Source: Zoogloea sp. (lineage in GTDB: Bacteria; Pseudomonadota; Gammaproteobacteria; Burkholderiales; Rhodocyclaceae). From it: a stretch of DNA of 64,000 nucleotides. Shown in pieces: positions 25,370 through 34,912 of the stretch (positions are counted from its first letter, which is position 1; each line of letters begins with the position of its first letter). Both the position numbers and the translations under genes were made by a program. The stretch covers positions 37,531 to 101,530 of the forward strand of contig NZ_JAFLDT010000007.1 of NCBI RefSeq assembly GCF_017302315.1, read 5' to 3'. Under the pieces are notes generated by a model. The model saw only the letters and a program-made list of their open reading frames with translations, ran no database searches and was not told where the DNA came from.

Positions 25370-28300
25370 TCAATGGTGTTTGAAAGCCTCGCTCAGGGCT
25401 GCCAGCTCGTGCTTCAGTTCGGCCAGGGCGGTGGACGCGTTGCCGAGCTTTCTTTCCCGGCCCATGCGCTCCAGTTGCTGGGCCTTGGCCTGGGCCCGTC
25501 CCGCGCAGAAGTTTGACACGGCGCCCTTAAGGGCGTGGGCGCTCCCGTAAAGGGCGTCGGCGTCACCGGCCTTCACTGCGGCCTCGACTTCGGCCAGCAG
25601 GCGCGGTTCGTCTTCGCTGTACATGACCATCAGTTGGGCCAGCAGGTCTTCGTCGTCACCGAGGTTGGAGAGTACCTGCTCCCGGTCGAAAATCGGACCG
25701 CTGGGCGGCGGCGACTCAGTTTGGGGCGCGGGCGCTGGATCATTGTGGCCGGCTTGCAGGATCAGGGCCTCGACAAGATCAGGTGCGTGCACGGGCTTGG
25801 AGAGGTATCCGTCCATGCCCGCCTGCAGGCAGCGCTCCCGGTCACCCTTCATGGCATGGGCGGTCATGGCAATGATAGGGGTGCGCGCCATGCCTGCTGA
25901 CTCCCGTTGGCGAATCACAGTAGTGGCTTCGAAGCCGCCCATGATGGGCATTTGCACATCCATCAGGATGGCGTCGAAATGGGTTGCCGCATGGAGATCA
26001 AGGGCTTCCTGGCCATTGTTGGCGACCTCGACGTGATGCCCCAGCTTGGTCAGCAGGCGGATGGCCAGTGTCTGATTCACCACGTTATCCTCGGCGAGCA
26101 GCACGTGGAGCTGGCGGCGCTGCTCGCGTAAGGAGTGACGTGTGATCAGGGGGCGCTCATCGATGGGGTCTACCGACAAGAGTATGGCGTTAAGCAGATC
26201 GGAGGCTTCAACCGGCATGGGCAGGTAGGCGGCGATGCCCAGCTCGCGGCAGCGGGCGCCGTCGCCACGGCGACCCTCGACCGCCAGCATGATCACGCAG
26301 GGCTGCGGAAGGTTCGAGCTGGTGATTGTCTCCGCCAGGGAGAAACCCTCCGAGTCGGGTAGCTGGGTGCCAAGCACGACGACGCGATAGGGGAGATTGT
26401 TGCTGGCCGCCTGGGCAAGCTCGCGCAGGCAGGTGTTGGCGTCCGGCGCGTAGGTGGGGGCCATCCGCCACTGCCCCAGCAGTTCGATGAGGGTATGGCG
26501 CTCGACGGGATTGTCCACTGCGACGAGGACGGGCAGACCTTCCAGGTGCGCCCGCTCTTCCGTTACGGCACTGGCCTGACCGGGTTCGAAGTGGGCGCTG
26601 AAATGGAAGGTGCTTCCCTGGCCCGGGGTGCTTTCCACGCGAATCCTGCCTCCCATGGCCTGAACCAGCTGGGCGCTGATGGTCAGCCCAAGGCCGGTGC
26701 CGCCGTAGCGGCGGGTGGTGGAGGAGTCCGCCTGGGAGAAGGCTTCGAAGATCAGATCCTGCTTTTCCGGGGGAATGCCGACCCCCGTGTCCTGTACGCT
26801 GAACTGGATGGATATCCGTTCGTCCATCGGGGCGCCGGGCTGGACGATCACGCTGACGCCCCCTTCGTTGGTGAACTTGATGGCGTTGGAGAGGAGGTTG
26901 ATCAGGACCTGGCGCAAGCGATGCGGGTCACCTACCAGACTGTCGGGGGCTTCCGGTGCGACCTGAACACTGAGCAACAGATCTTTCTCGGAGGCCCGTT
27001 GCTGAAGGGTTCTGACGGCCAGGGCGACACAGTCCCGCAGGCTGAAGTTGATGTGTTCGAAATCGAGCTTGCCGGCCTCGATCTTCGAGAAGTCGAGAAT
27101 GTCGTTGATGATGCCGAGGAGGGCGTTTGCAGAACTCTTCACGAGGGTCAGATACTCGCGCTGTTCCTCGTCGAGTTCGGTCTCCAGGGCAAGATCGGTC
27201 ATGCCCAGGATGGCATTCATGGGCGTACGGATCTCGTGGCTCATGTTGGCGAGGAAGTCGCTCTTGGAGCGGCTGTTGGCTTCAGCGGATTCTTTTGCCT
27301 GCCGCATGACGCGTTCGGCCTCCTTGCGGTCCCCGATATCCCGCAGATAGGCGGTGATCAGGCGGCTACCACCGCTTTCCAGCGCAACGAGGGCCATTTC
27401 CACCGGAAATTCGTCGCCATTGCGGCGCTTTGCGAGCGTTTCGACGCGTTGCCCCAGGGTGTCGCCAAGGGGGGCTTCCAGGAGTTGTTCCAACTTGGCG
27501 GCGTGGATCTCGCGCAAAGATTCGGGAAAAAGAAGCTCCGACACGGGTTGATGCAAGGCATCGGCCCTGGAAATCCCGAAGGTTCGCTCGGCCGCGGGGT
27601 TGAACTCGAGGATGCGGCCGCTGGCGTCAACAGTGATGATGCTGTCGAGGGCGGCTTCAGCGATAGCCCGATTGCGAAGCTCGCTCGCCGACAGGGCTGA
27701 CTGGCCGTCGAAAAGGCGGATGGATGTCCAATTGAGGGCGTCCACCAGCTTGCGGATCTCGACGGCCGAACTTGCTTCGTGAAGCGTGTCGCCCTGGCAG
27801 TTCTCCATGCTCTCGGCAAAGGCGGTGGCCCGTTCCAGGCTGCGGAGGGGGGGGCGCAGGAAGATCAGGATTGTTGCCGTACCGATCAAGAGGGTCAGTA
27901 AGCCTGCCACAGCGCTGTCCTGGAGGATGTTATGGAGGCTGTCGATGGCGGCGGCCGGATGGATCTCGCTGCGCAGCCAGCCCATTGGCGCGATCTCGCC
28001 GATACCGACCCAGGCGATGATGGCGGAGCGTCCGGCCGTGACTTCGACGCTGCTGGCACGGCGGCCTTGATCCGGGAGGGGAAAGGGGGTGGTGCTGTCC
28101 GGCTCGGGGGTCAGCGCTGTGGTGCTCGTGGCGCGATGCACGCTTACGAGCGGGGTACCCTGCCGGTCGGTGACCGTGAGTCGAAGAATGGCGGTGTTGT
28201 CAGCAACTTCAAGGAGGTGTGCGGTGATGGCACGACGGTCGCCTGCCGCAACGTGTGGTTCCAGTACGGCGGCCAGATGCCGGGACAGTTCATCGGCATG

Positions 28301-28462
28301 GGCGCGTTCCAGTCGTTCCACGTAGCCGGCTTGTTCGAAGCCGGTGTAAAGGGAGTAGGCCAAGACCGACAGTGTGAGCAGTAGCGCAAACAGCGCGGCG
28401 AGTTGTTGACGGAGGGAATGCAGCCCAAGACGGTCTGCCACGTAGTGGAGCAGTCGGCTCAT
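25370..28462 (-). CDS. hybrid sensor histidine kinase with degenerate first receiver, second receiver and Hpt
   Basis: A 1,030-residue membrane protein. Helices at about 18-40 and 183-203 enclose a periplasmic sensor region. Then comes a HAMP-like linker, a PAS domain (262-380), HisKA with H409 ([14 protein letters not shown]), an ATPase domain ([20 protein letters not shown]), receiver 1 (643-760), receiver 2 with D835 and K889, and an Hpt domain with H976 (GSAHALKG). Receiver 1 has glycine (G698) at the phospho-acceptor place and methionine in place of the conserved lysine, so it cannot be phosphorylated. This is the BarA/ArcB-style phosphorelay layout. It is last in a string of three signalling genes downstream of fliR and overlaps the HD-GYP gene by four bases. 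Confidence 0.9.
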   Translation of the reverse strand: MSRLLHYVADRLGLHSLRQQLAALFALLLTLSVLAYSLYTGFEQAGYVERLERAHADELSRHLAAVLEPHVAAGDRRAITAHLLEVADNTAILRLTVTDRQGTPLVSVHRATSTTALTPEPDSTTPFPLPDQGRRASSVEVTAGRSAIIAWVGIGEIAPMGWLRSEIHPAAAIDSLHNILQDSAVAGLLTLLIGTATILIFLRPPLRSLERATAFAESMENCQGDTLHEASSAVEIRKLVDALNWTSIRLFDGQSALSASELRNRAIAEAALDSIITVDASGRILEFNPAAERTFGISRADALHQPVSELLFPESLREIHAAKLEQLLEAPLGDTLGQRVETLAKRRNGDEFPVEMALVALESGGSRLITAYLRDIGDRKEAERVMRQAKESAEANSRSKSDFLANMSHEIRTPMNAILGMTDLALETELDEEQREYLTLVKSSANALLGIINDILDFSKIEAGKLDFEHINFSLRDCVALAVRTLQQRASEKDLLLSVQVAPEAPDSLVGDPHRLRQVLINLLSNAIKFTNEGGVSVIVQPGAPMDERISIQFSVQDTGVGIPPEKQDLIFEAFSQADSSTTRRYGGTGLGLTISAQLVQAMGGRIRVESTPGQGSTFHFSAHFEPGQASAVTEERAHLEGLPVLVAVDNPVERHTLIELLGQWRMAPTYAPDANTCLRELAQAASNNLPYRVVVLGTQLPDSEGFSLAETITSSNLPQPCVIMLAVEGRRGDGARCRELGIAAYLPMPVEASDLLNAILLSVDPIDERPLITRHSLREQRRQLHVLLAEDNVVNQTLAIRLLTKLGHHVEVANNGQEALDLHAATHFDAILMDVQMPIMGGFEATTVIRQRESAGMARTPIIAMTAHAMKGDRERCLQAGMDGYLSKPVHAPDLVEALILQAGHNDPAPAPQTESPPPSGPIFDREQVLSNLGDDEDLLAQLMVMYSEDEPRLLAEVEAAVKAGDADALYGSAHALKGAVSNFCAGRAQAKAQQLERMGRERKLGNASTALAELKHELAALSEAFKHH

Positions 28463-29505
28463 TCTTCATCGTCCTTATAGCGCTCGCGGATCGCCAGCAC
28501 CGCCGACCATTGGTCGAAAAAGGCATCCACGCACGTGGGGTCGAAGTGTTGACCGCGTTCGCCCTTCAGGAACGCTACCGCCCGGTCAAGCTCCCAAGCG
28601 GGCTTGTAGGGTCGCGCCGAGGTGAGAGCGTCGAAGACATCGGCGACCGCAACAATCCGCCCGGACAGCGGAATCGCTTCTGCGGCAAGGCCTCCGGGAT
28701 AGCCGCTGCCGTTGAATTTCTCGTGATGGCTGAGGGCGATCTCGGCGGCCAGCTGAATCATGGGCGACGAGGAGCCCTTGAGGATGTCGTGGCCGATGGT
28801 GGCGTGGCGACGCATGATCACCATCTCCTCGTCGGTTAGGCGCCCTGGCTTGAGAAGGATGTGATCTGGCGTCCCGACCTTGCCCACGTCATGCATGGGC
28901 GCGGCACTCAGGATGCGTTCGCACAGTTCCGGTTCAAGCCCCAGGCGCTGGGCAATCAGTTGCGAGTAGTGGGCCATGCGCAGAATGTGGGCGCCGGTTT
29001 CCGGGTCGCGGAATTCGGCTGCGCGGGCCAGACGGGCAATGGTCTCCCGTTCGCGTGCCACGATGTCTGCGGTCTTGTGGATGACGGCCTGGCGCAGGTC
29101 GTCGTTCCAGCTACGTAGCCGGGTGTGGCTGTTGCGCAGGGCGAGCATGGTACGCACACGGGGGTCGAATTCGTGGCGATCAATGGGCTTGGTCAGGAAA
29201 TCGTTGGCACCGGCGGTCAGGCTCTGGTAGCGGATTTCCTTTTCATGGGCGGCGGTGACCATCAGAATCGGTACCACGTCCGCCGGGTGAAACTGGCGTA
29301 CCGCGTCAATGAACTCGATGCCGTTCAGATCGGGCATCATGTAATCGACGATGATGAGGTCGGGCTCGTGGGCGCCGCACCAGTCGAGGCCTTCCCTTGG
29401 AGAGGTGAAACACACGATCTCGGTGCCGGCAGGGGCGAGTTTGCGGACCAGAGCCTGAATCAGGGTCAGGTTGAGGGGCGTGTCGTCAACAATGGCAATG
29501 GCCAT
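28459..29505 (-). CDS. HD-GYP response regulator (cyclic-di-GMP phosphodiesterase, RpfG-like)
   Basis: A 348-residue protein: receiver 1-125 with D54 (LIIVDYMMP) and K106 (FLTKP), then an HD-GYP domain with HD at 205-206 (MHDVGKVG), HHE at 260-262 and GSGYP at 266-270. HD-GYP enzymes break down cyclic-di-GMP, the signal that opposes motility. Its place next to two kinases and behind the flagellar export genes suggests that it lowers cyclic-di-GMP to favour swimming. The upstream kinase ends 52 bases earlier, and the hybrid kinase start overlaps its stop. Confidence 0.92.
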   Translation of the reverse strand: MAIAIVDDTPLNLTLIQALVRKLAPAGTEIVCFTSPREGLDWCGAHEPDLIIVDYMMPDLNGIEFIDAVRQFHPADVVPILMVTAAHEKEIRYQSLTAGANDFLTKPIDRHEFDPRVRTMLALRNSHTRLRSWNDDLRQAVIHKTADIVARERETIARLARAAEFRDPETGAHILRMAHYSQLIAQRLGLEPELCERILSAAPMHDVGKVGTPDHILLKPGRLTDEEMVIMRRHATIGHDILKGSSSPMIQLAAEIALSHHEKFNGSGYPGGLAAEAIPLSGRIVAVADVFDALTSARPYKPAWELDRAVAFLKGERGQHFDPTCVDAFFDQWSAVLAIRERYKDDEE

Positions 29506-29557
29506 GGAGGCTCCGTGGGGAGGGGCGCACAGGCCTGTCCCGGTGACGTGGTGGAAC

Positions 29558-31786
29558 TCAGATTATCGGCCCGGCATCCTCGAAGTTTAACCAAGGCCTT
29601 CTGGCTGTGGGTATCGCCATGGCATTGTCCTGGGGGGCGTCGGCAGGAGCGATGCACGGCAGCGTCAGGGTGAAGCAGGTGCCGGAGCCCGGGGTGCTCC
29701 CCACCTGGATTTGTCCGCCCAGGGTGCAGGTGACGAGGTTGTAAACGATGTAGAGTCCGAGCCCGCTGCCTCCCTTGCCGAGGCGGGTGGTGAAAAACGG
29801 GTCGAATATTCGCTGCAGGCTGCTCTCATCAATGCCGATGCCGTTGTCGGCAATGCGGATGCTGACACTGTCGGCCTGGGCCTGGGTGGTCACCACGATG
29901 CGCCCCCCCACGTGGTCTGGAAAGGCATGGATCAGTGCATTGCCGATCAGGTTGGTGAGGATCTGGCCGAGCGCGCCCGGATAGCTGTCCATGCGCAAGG
30001 TGTCCGCGGGGGCTATGTCGAGGGTGCAATGGGAAGCCTTCAGCATGGGCCCGAGGGTGACGGCGATTTCGTGAAGCATTTCGCCGAGTTCAAAGGGGCG
30101 GCGCTTTTCGCTGCTTTGATCGACCGCAACCTGTTTGAAACTGCGGACCAGTTCCTGGGCGCGCAGGAGGCTGCGCATGAGCAAGTCTCCAGCTTCCCGG
30201 GCGTCGTTCACGTAGGTCTCGAAGCTTCTCCTGCGCAATTCGCCGGATGCGAACTCCTGCGCCATCGCCTCCGTGCGGCTGGATAGGGTGGTGGCGACCA
30301 TCACACTATTGCCGATGGGGGTGTTGAGTTCATGGGCGATGCCCGCGACGAGGGACCCGAGGGCGGCCAGTTTTTCACGGCGTACCAGTTCGTTCCGAGC
30401 CTGACTCAGGGTGGCCAGGGTAGCCTCCAATTCGGCGGTGCGATCGGCAACCCGCCGCTCCAGGCCTTCGTTGAGTTCTTCAATGTGGCCCTGAATGCGC
30501 CTTAGCTCGGAGATGTCCACGAGCGACCACAGGCCGCAGTCTTCCCCATGAATACGCAGGCGGCAGCCGGATACCAGGCAGGTGGCGATCTCGTCGCGAC
30601 CGCGAGGACGAATGCGTACCTCGCGTTGATCAACGACTTCATCACGGGCGATGCGCGCGTAGAGATCGTCGTAGACCTCCGTGTCCACCCAGAAGCCAAG
30701 CTCGCCGGTGCTGCGGGTCAGGACAGCCTGGCGTTGGAGACCGAAGAGGTTCTCCCAGGCCGGGTTGGCGTCCACATGAGTGCGGTCGGCAAGCCGGGTG
30801 ACAGACATGGCGACCGGTGCAGAGGCGAAGATCCGGGAGAATTTTGCCTGGCTCTCCTGAAGGGCATCGTCGGCGGCCTTCTGCTCGGAAACATCCCGAA
30901 CAATCGCGACCAGGCAGGTTTGTTGTTCGATCACGATGCTGGAGGCGTTGAGCAGGCAGTGGCGCCGCGAGCCGTCGCGGGTGCCGATGGTGCAGGGAAA
31001 GTTGCGCACGGCCCCGTCCCTGTTGACCCGTTCGACCACGGAGGCGCGTTCTTCGGGAATGGGCCACAGACCCAGGTCCACAGAGCGGGTACCGATGGCT
31101 TCCTCCCGCGACCAGCCCACCAGCTGGACAAAGGCTTGGTTGAGCTCAAGCAGGGTGCCGTCGGCAAGTCGGCTGATGGTGATGTAGTCGGGGCTGCAAT
31201 GAAAGGCCGCGGAAAAGATGGCCTCGGAGATCCGCTGTGACTCCGTGGCGGCCCGTTCGGCCCGTTCGAGCCGCAACTGCTCGCTGATGTCGCGAAACAC
31301 GGTAAGTACGCAGGCCCGTGTCCCGATCTCCAGCAGGCAAGCTCGGGCAAGGGTTTCAATGATGCTTCCGTCCCACCGGCGCAGGGAGATCGGCATGTTG
31401 TGAACAGATCTGCCCGCGCGCAGACTTTCGAGTATGGCATCTTCATCCTCAGCCCTGGACCACATGCCGAATGCCTGGCCGTGCTGGCCGACGCACGCTT
31501 CGTGGTCGTAGCCGAGGGTGGCGCTCCAGTTCAAGTTCATGTCGATGAGTCGCCCGTCTTCGAGGCTGCTCAGGGTCACCAGATCAGGCAGGAAGCGGAA
31601 GACTTCGGAGAAGCGCTCATGGGCTGCATCCAGGGCGTGTTCGGCCTCCCTGCGGTGTGCCCGCTCGTCCTCCAGGGCATCGGCCAGGCGGCTGGCCAGC
31701 CGGCGCGCCGAGACCAGCCTCGTCCAGAGAAGGCCGAAAGCCATGAGGGTTGCGCTGACGAGCAACGCCACGACAAGCGGTGACAT
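29558..31786 (-). CDS. PAS-domain sensor histidine kinase coupled to fliR
   Basis: A 742-residue kinase with one N-terminal membrane helix (3-24) and no real periplasmic part. Three PAS domains follow (about 60-175, 190-310, 315-435), then a coiled coil and HisKA with the phospho-histidine in GIAHELNTPIGN. The ATPase domain reads LTNLIGNALIHAF and GGSGLGLYIV. The three PAS units suggest a cytosolic redox, gas or small-molecule signal. Its ATG lies inside the fliR stop codon (TGATG, 31784-31788), so it is translated with the flagellar export genes. The likely output is the HD-GYP regulator just downstream. Confidence 0.88.
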   Translation of the reverse strand: MSPLVVALLVSATLMAFGLLWTRLVSARRLASRLADALEDERAHRREAEHALDAAHERFSEVFRFLPDLVTLSSLEDGRLIDMNLNWSATLGYDHEACVGQHGQAFGMWSRAEDEDAILESLRAGRSVHNMPISLRRWDGSIIETLARACLLEIGTRACVLTVFRDISEQLRLERAERAATESQRISEAIFSAAFHCSPDYITISRLADGTLLELNQAFVQLVGWSREEAIGTRSVDLGLWPIPEERASVVERVNRDGAVRNFPCTIGTRDGSRRHCLLNASSIVIEQQTCLVAIVRDVSEQKAADDALQESQAKFSRIFASAPVAMSVTRLADRTHVDANPAWENLFGLQRQAVLTRSTGELGFWVDTEVYDDLYARIARDEVVDQREVRIRPRGRDEIATCLVSGCRLRIHGEDCGLWSLVDISELRRIQGHIEELNEGLERRVADRTAELEATLATLSQARNELVRREKLAALGSLVAGIAHELNTPIGNSVMVATTLSSRTEAMAQEFASGELRRRSFETYVNDAREAGDLLMRSLLRAQELVRSFKQVAVDQSSEKRRPFELGEMLHEIAVTLGPMLKASHCTLDIAPADTLRMDSYPGALGQILTNLIGNALIHAFPDHVGGRIVVTTQAQADSVSIRIADNGIGIDESSLQRIFDPFFTTRLGKGGSGLGLYIVYNLVTCTLGGQIQVGSTPGSGTCFTLTLPCIAPADAPQDNAMAIPTARRPWLNFEDAGPII

Positions 31787-32589
31787 CAGGGACGCACTCC
31801 CACGCTCTGACCGAGGGTGCGCAAGAGGGTGGCCATCGTGTCGAAGCCCATGTCATAGAATCGCTGCAGCAAGGGGGCCAGGTGCCCCAGGGCGAGTAGC
31901 AGGACACCAAAACCGACGGTCAGGGTGATGGGGAAGCCGATGGCGAAGAGGTTCAGTTGGGGCGCGGCGCGGGTCAGGATGCCCAGGGCGATGTTGGTGA
32001 TGAGCAGGGCGGTGACCACCGGAAGTGCCATCAGCAGCCCTGCTGCGAAGATCATCGCGCCGGAGCGGACCAGTACCATCCATCCCTCCTTGTTCAGGTT
32101 GGTGCTGCCGATCGGGAACCACTCGAAACTTCTGGCCAGGGTGTCCAGCATCAGCAGGTGGCCATTGAGCGACAGGAAGACGAGGGTGGCGAGAAGGGTC
32201 AGAAATTCCGCCACCACCGCCGTCTGCCCGCCCGCCAGGGGGTCGAAGAAGGTGGCAAAGGAGAGGCCCATCTGCAGGCTGATGAGTTCGCCCATCAGGT
32301 CCAGGGCGGCAAAGGCCACGCGCATCGCCAGACCCATCGCGATACCGATCAGCGTTTGCTCGAAGAGGATCAGCAGACCGGCCCAGGAGTCGAGGGGAAC
32401 CGCCGGGACTGGGGGAAAGGCAGGGGCGAGGCCGACTCCAACGGCCAGTCCGACTACCAGTTTGACGCGCCGGGGCAGGGAGTTGTTGCCAAACACGGGG
32501 CCGGCACCGACCAGACCCAATACCCGTGCCAGGGGAAAAGCGAAGGCGGCCAGCCAGGCATCGAGCTGGGCCGCGGTGACGGTCAGCAT
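31786..32589 (-). CDS. fliR: flagellar type III export protein FliR
   Basis: A 267-residue membrane protein of the export gate, with about six hydrophobic segments (start at ATG 32589, MLTVTAAQLDAWL). FliR forms the export gate core with FliP and FliQ. The open frame runs further upstream, but the ATG gives the family length and lies 11 bases after fliQ. Its stop is shared with the start of a sensor kinase. Confidence 0.94.
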   Translation of the reverse strand: MLTVTAAQLDAWLAAFAFPLARVLGLVGAGPVFGNNSLPRRVKLVVGLAVGVGLAPAFPPVPAVPLDSWAGLLILFEQTLIGIAMGLAMRVAFAALDLMGELISLQMGLSFATFFDPLAGGQTAVVAEFLTLLATLVFLSLNGHLLMLDTLARSFEWFPIGSTNLNKEGWMVLVRSGAMIFAAGLLMALPVVTALLITNIALGILTRAAPQLNLFAIGFPITLTVGFGVLLLALGHLAPLLQRFYDMGFDTMATLLRTLGQSVGVRP

Positions 32590-32600
32590 GGGCCGCGGCC

Positions 32601-32870
32601 TCAGCCGATCATCGCCGGGATGTTCTCGAACAGGCGCCGGATGAAGTCGGTCATCATCGTGATCATCCACGGCCCGGCCAGCACCAGGGTGATGAAGGTG
32701 GCGATCAGTTTGGGTACGAAGGACAGGGTCTGTTCGTTGATCTGGGTTGCGGCCTGAAAGATCGAGATGATGAGGCCGGTGGCAAGGGCCGCAATGAAAA
32801 GGGGGGCCGAGATCAGCAGGGTGAGTTCCAGGGCCTGGCGGCCCAGGTCGATGACGGTCGTGGGGGTCAC
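32601..32870 (-). CDS. fliQ: flagellar export protein FliQ
   Basis: An 89-residue protein with two membrane helices (16-38 and 53-75), the exact family length when GTG 32870 is used (MTPTTVIDLGRQAL). Motif FQAATQINEQTLSFVPK is typical of FliQ/SctS. Ten bases separate it from fliP. Confidence 0.95.
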   Translation of the reverse strand: MTPTTVIDLGRQALELTLLISAPLFIAALATGLIISIFQAATQINEQTLSFVPKLIATFITLVLAGPWMITMMTDFIRRLFENIPAMIG

Positions 32871-32880
32871 GGGGGCTCTC

Positions 32881-33627
32881 CTATCCGAAACTCTGCACAA
32901 GGGAGGCGATCAGCAGATTCCAGCCGTCCACCAGCACAAAGAGCATGATCTTGAAGGGCAGGGCAACGATGGCCGGGCTCATCATCATCATGCCCATGGA
33001 CATCAGCACCGAGGCGACGACCATGTCGATGATCAGAAAGGGAATGAAGACGATGAAGCCGATCTGGAATGCCGTCTTCAGTTCGGAGGTGACGAAGGCC
33101 GGGATCACCACCCGCATCGGCAGGTCTTCGGCTTTGTCCACCCGAGGGGTCTTGGCCAGTTTGGAGAACAGGTTGAGGTCGGGTTCCCGCACTTGCTTGA
33201 GCATGAAGGTCTTGACCGGGACGGTGGCACGATCAAGGGCTTCGTTGAAGGTGATGCGATTCTCCGACAAGGGTTGCCAGGCTTCGGTGTAGACCTTGTC
33301 AATCACCGGGGACATGATGAAGAAGGTAAGGAACAGGGACAGGCCGATCATCACCTGATTGGGTGGCGAAGTCTGGGTGCCCATGGCGTGGCGCAGCAGG
33401 GACATGACGATGATGATCCGGGTGAAGCTCGTCATCATCAGTACGACTGCGGGCAGGAAGCTCAGGGAGGTGAGCAGCAGCAGGGTCTGGATGGACAGGC
33501 TGTACTGGGTGCCACCGCCGCCAGCAGGCGTGCTGGTGAGTGCGGGCATGGCCTGGGCAAGGACGGGCAGGGGCAACAGCAGGAGCAGCGGGGCACAGCG
33601 CCGGAACATGAGCGGGAGGTGTTTCAT
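32881..33627 (-). CDS. fliP: flagellar export protein FliP
   Basis: A 248-residue export-gate protein with a cleavable signal peptide (about 1-25) and four membrane helices. Family segments TSFTRIIIVMSLLRHAMG and LPFKIMLFVLVDGWNLL are present. Overlaps fliO by four bases. Confidence 0.96.
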   Translation of the reverse strand: MKHLPLMFRRCAPLLLLLPLPVLAQAMPALTSTPAGGGGTQYSLSIQTLLLLTSLSFLPAVVLMMTSFTRIIIVMSLLRHAMGTQTSPPNQVMIGLSLFLTFFIMSPVIDKVYTEAWQPLSENRITFNEALDRATVPVKTFMLKQVREPDLNLFSKLAKTPRVDKAEDLPMRVVIPAFVTSELKTAFQIGFIVFIPFLIIDMVVASVLMSMGMMMMSPAIVALPFKIMLFVLVDGWNLLIASLVQSFG

Positions 33628-34043
33628 CTGGAACGGCGTTCGAGGGTCTGCTTGAGCCAGGTCTGGAAGTCCTTGCCGCCGGAAAGGGGGTGGCCTCCAT
33701 CGGGATCTCGAGGGATCTCCCCCGCGTCGAGGGTGTGCAGGGTATTCACCCGCCCGGGCGCGACGCCGAGCACCAATATCCTGTCCGCCACTTCCACCAG
33801 TACGACTCTCTCCCGCGGCCCGACGGCTGCAGCACCAAGGATCTTCAGCACGGCTCCGGCCTGCGTGTTGCCGCCTCCGATACGCCGCAGGATGTGCAGT
33901 GTCGCGTAAAGCAGGCCGATCACCAGGCCCAGGCCCAGCAGCATCTGGATCACGCTTCCCGTGGCATCAAGAGTGCTGCCGTCCGCGGAGATCGCGGGGC
34001 CGGTCAGAAGCAGCAGGCCGGCAGCATGAAGCGGAGAGGGCAT
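33624..34043 (-). CDS. fliO: flagellar protein FliO
   Basis: A 139-residue protein with an N-terminal hydrophobic stretch, a membrane helix near 33-51 and a cytoplasmic basic domain (VGPRERVVLVEVADRILVLG), the FliO pattern. It helps assemble FliP rings. It is separated from fliN by 401 bases that hold a gene on the other strand, so fliOPQR probably have their own promoter. Confidence 0.88.
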   Translation of the reverse strand: MPSPLHAAGLLLLTGPAISADGSTLDATGSVIQMLLGLGLVIGLLYATLHILRRIGGGNTQAGAVLKILGAAAVGPRERVVLVEVADRILVLGVAPGRVNTLHTLDAGEIPRDPDGGHPLSGGKDFQTWLKQTLERRSR

Positions 34044-34213
34044 GGCGGGCGGGCGTGTAGGGGAGTCTGGCGCTTAGCTTATTCCCCAAGCGTGGCCTGG
34101 CATGGCTTGATTAGGCATGTAAAACAGGCATATTTTTGTGCTTTGCGCCTTTGCCGGCGAACTGCCTGATGTGCTATCAATCAAAGGGAGTGTCGGGTTC
34201 AGGAGGTGTGATC

Positions 34214-34426
34214 ATGCTGCTGTGGCATCGTGACATCCAGCCGGTGGCTGGCGCGTCGGAGAAGAACGTTCCGGAGTTGTCCTCTGGCAGTGCCTATGAG
34301 GCCAAGCGCCAGCGGGCGCTGCAGATACTCGGGGAGCGCTGGCTGCTGCATCGGGCCAATGCGCCGGACCGGCGGCCGATACGCTCGGTGCTGGCCCGGC
34401 CTGCGGGGCGCCCGGTTTCCCCGTGA
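34214..34426 (+). CDS. small protein of unknown function inside the flagellar cluster
   Basis: A 70-residue frame from ATG 34214 with an excellent ribosome site (AGGAGGTG, 6 bases before). It opens MLLWHRDIQPV, has a basic helical middle (YEAKRQRALQILGERWLLHR) and ends in a Pro/Arg-rich tail. It reads against fliN and fliO, between which it lies. Two possible sigma-70 promoters precede it: TTGATT-18-TATTTT (34107-34136) and TTGCCG-18-TATCAA (34151-34180). I do not recognise the family. The ribosome site and the length-spanning composition support a real gene; the lack of a known homologue limits confidence. Confidence 0.6.
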   Translation: MLLWHRDIQPVAGASEKNVPELSSGSAYEAKRQRALQILGERWLLHRANAPDRRPIRSVLARPAGRPVSP

Positions 34427-34444
34427 TGCCGCTCGCAGGGCGGC

Positions 34445-34903
34445 TTAGTTACGGAGTTTCCGGATGCGTTCTGCCGGCGTGATGATGTCGGTCAGGCGGA
34501 TGCCGAACTTGTCGTTCACCACGACCACTTCGCCTTGCGCGATCAGGGTGCCGTTGACCAGTACATCCATTGGCTCGCCCGCCAGCCCGTCCAGTTCCAC
34601 TACCGATCCATGGGCCAGCTGCAGCAGGTTGCGGATGGCGATCTTGGTGCGTCCCAGCTCCACGGTGAGTTGCACCGGGATATCCAGGATCATGTCGTAA
34701 TCGTTGATTGATCCGCCCTTGGCTCCCGTCTGGCCAAAATCCGGGAAGAGCTGGCTGGCGGGCTTGGCCTGGTAGGGGGATCCATCGTCCTCGGCAGGCT
34801 CGGCCGGATCGGTGAGGCCCTCCGCCGCAGCCTGCTCCTGCATGGCCGCAGCCCAATCGTCGTCGCTGATCTGGTTTTCGTCGGGGGTGTCGGTTTCTGA
34901 CAT
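34445..34903 (-). CDS. fliN: flagellar motor switch protein FliN
   Basis: A 152-residue protein with an acidic, flexible N-terminus (1-65) and a C-terminal SpoA domain (MILDIPVQLTVELGRTKI, NDKFGIRLTDIIT). FliN forms the lower C-ring and binds CheY-P and FliH. Last gene of the run from fliF before the small reverse gene; ten bases after fliM. Confidence 0.96.
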   Translation of the reverse strand: MSETDTPDENQISDDDWAAAMQEQAAAEGLTDPAEPAEDDGSPYQAKPASQLFPDFGQTGAKGGSINDYDMILDIPVQLTVELGRTKIAIRNLLQLAHGSVVELDGLAGEPMDVLVNGTLIAQGEVVVVNDKFGIRLTDIITPAERIRKLRN

Positions 34904-34912
34904 GGTGTGCTC

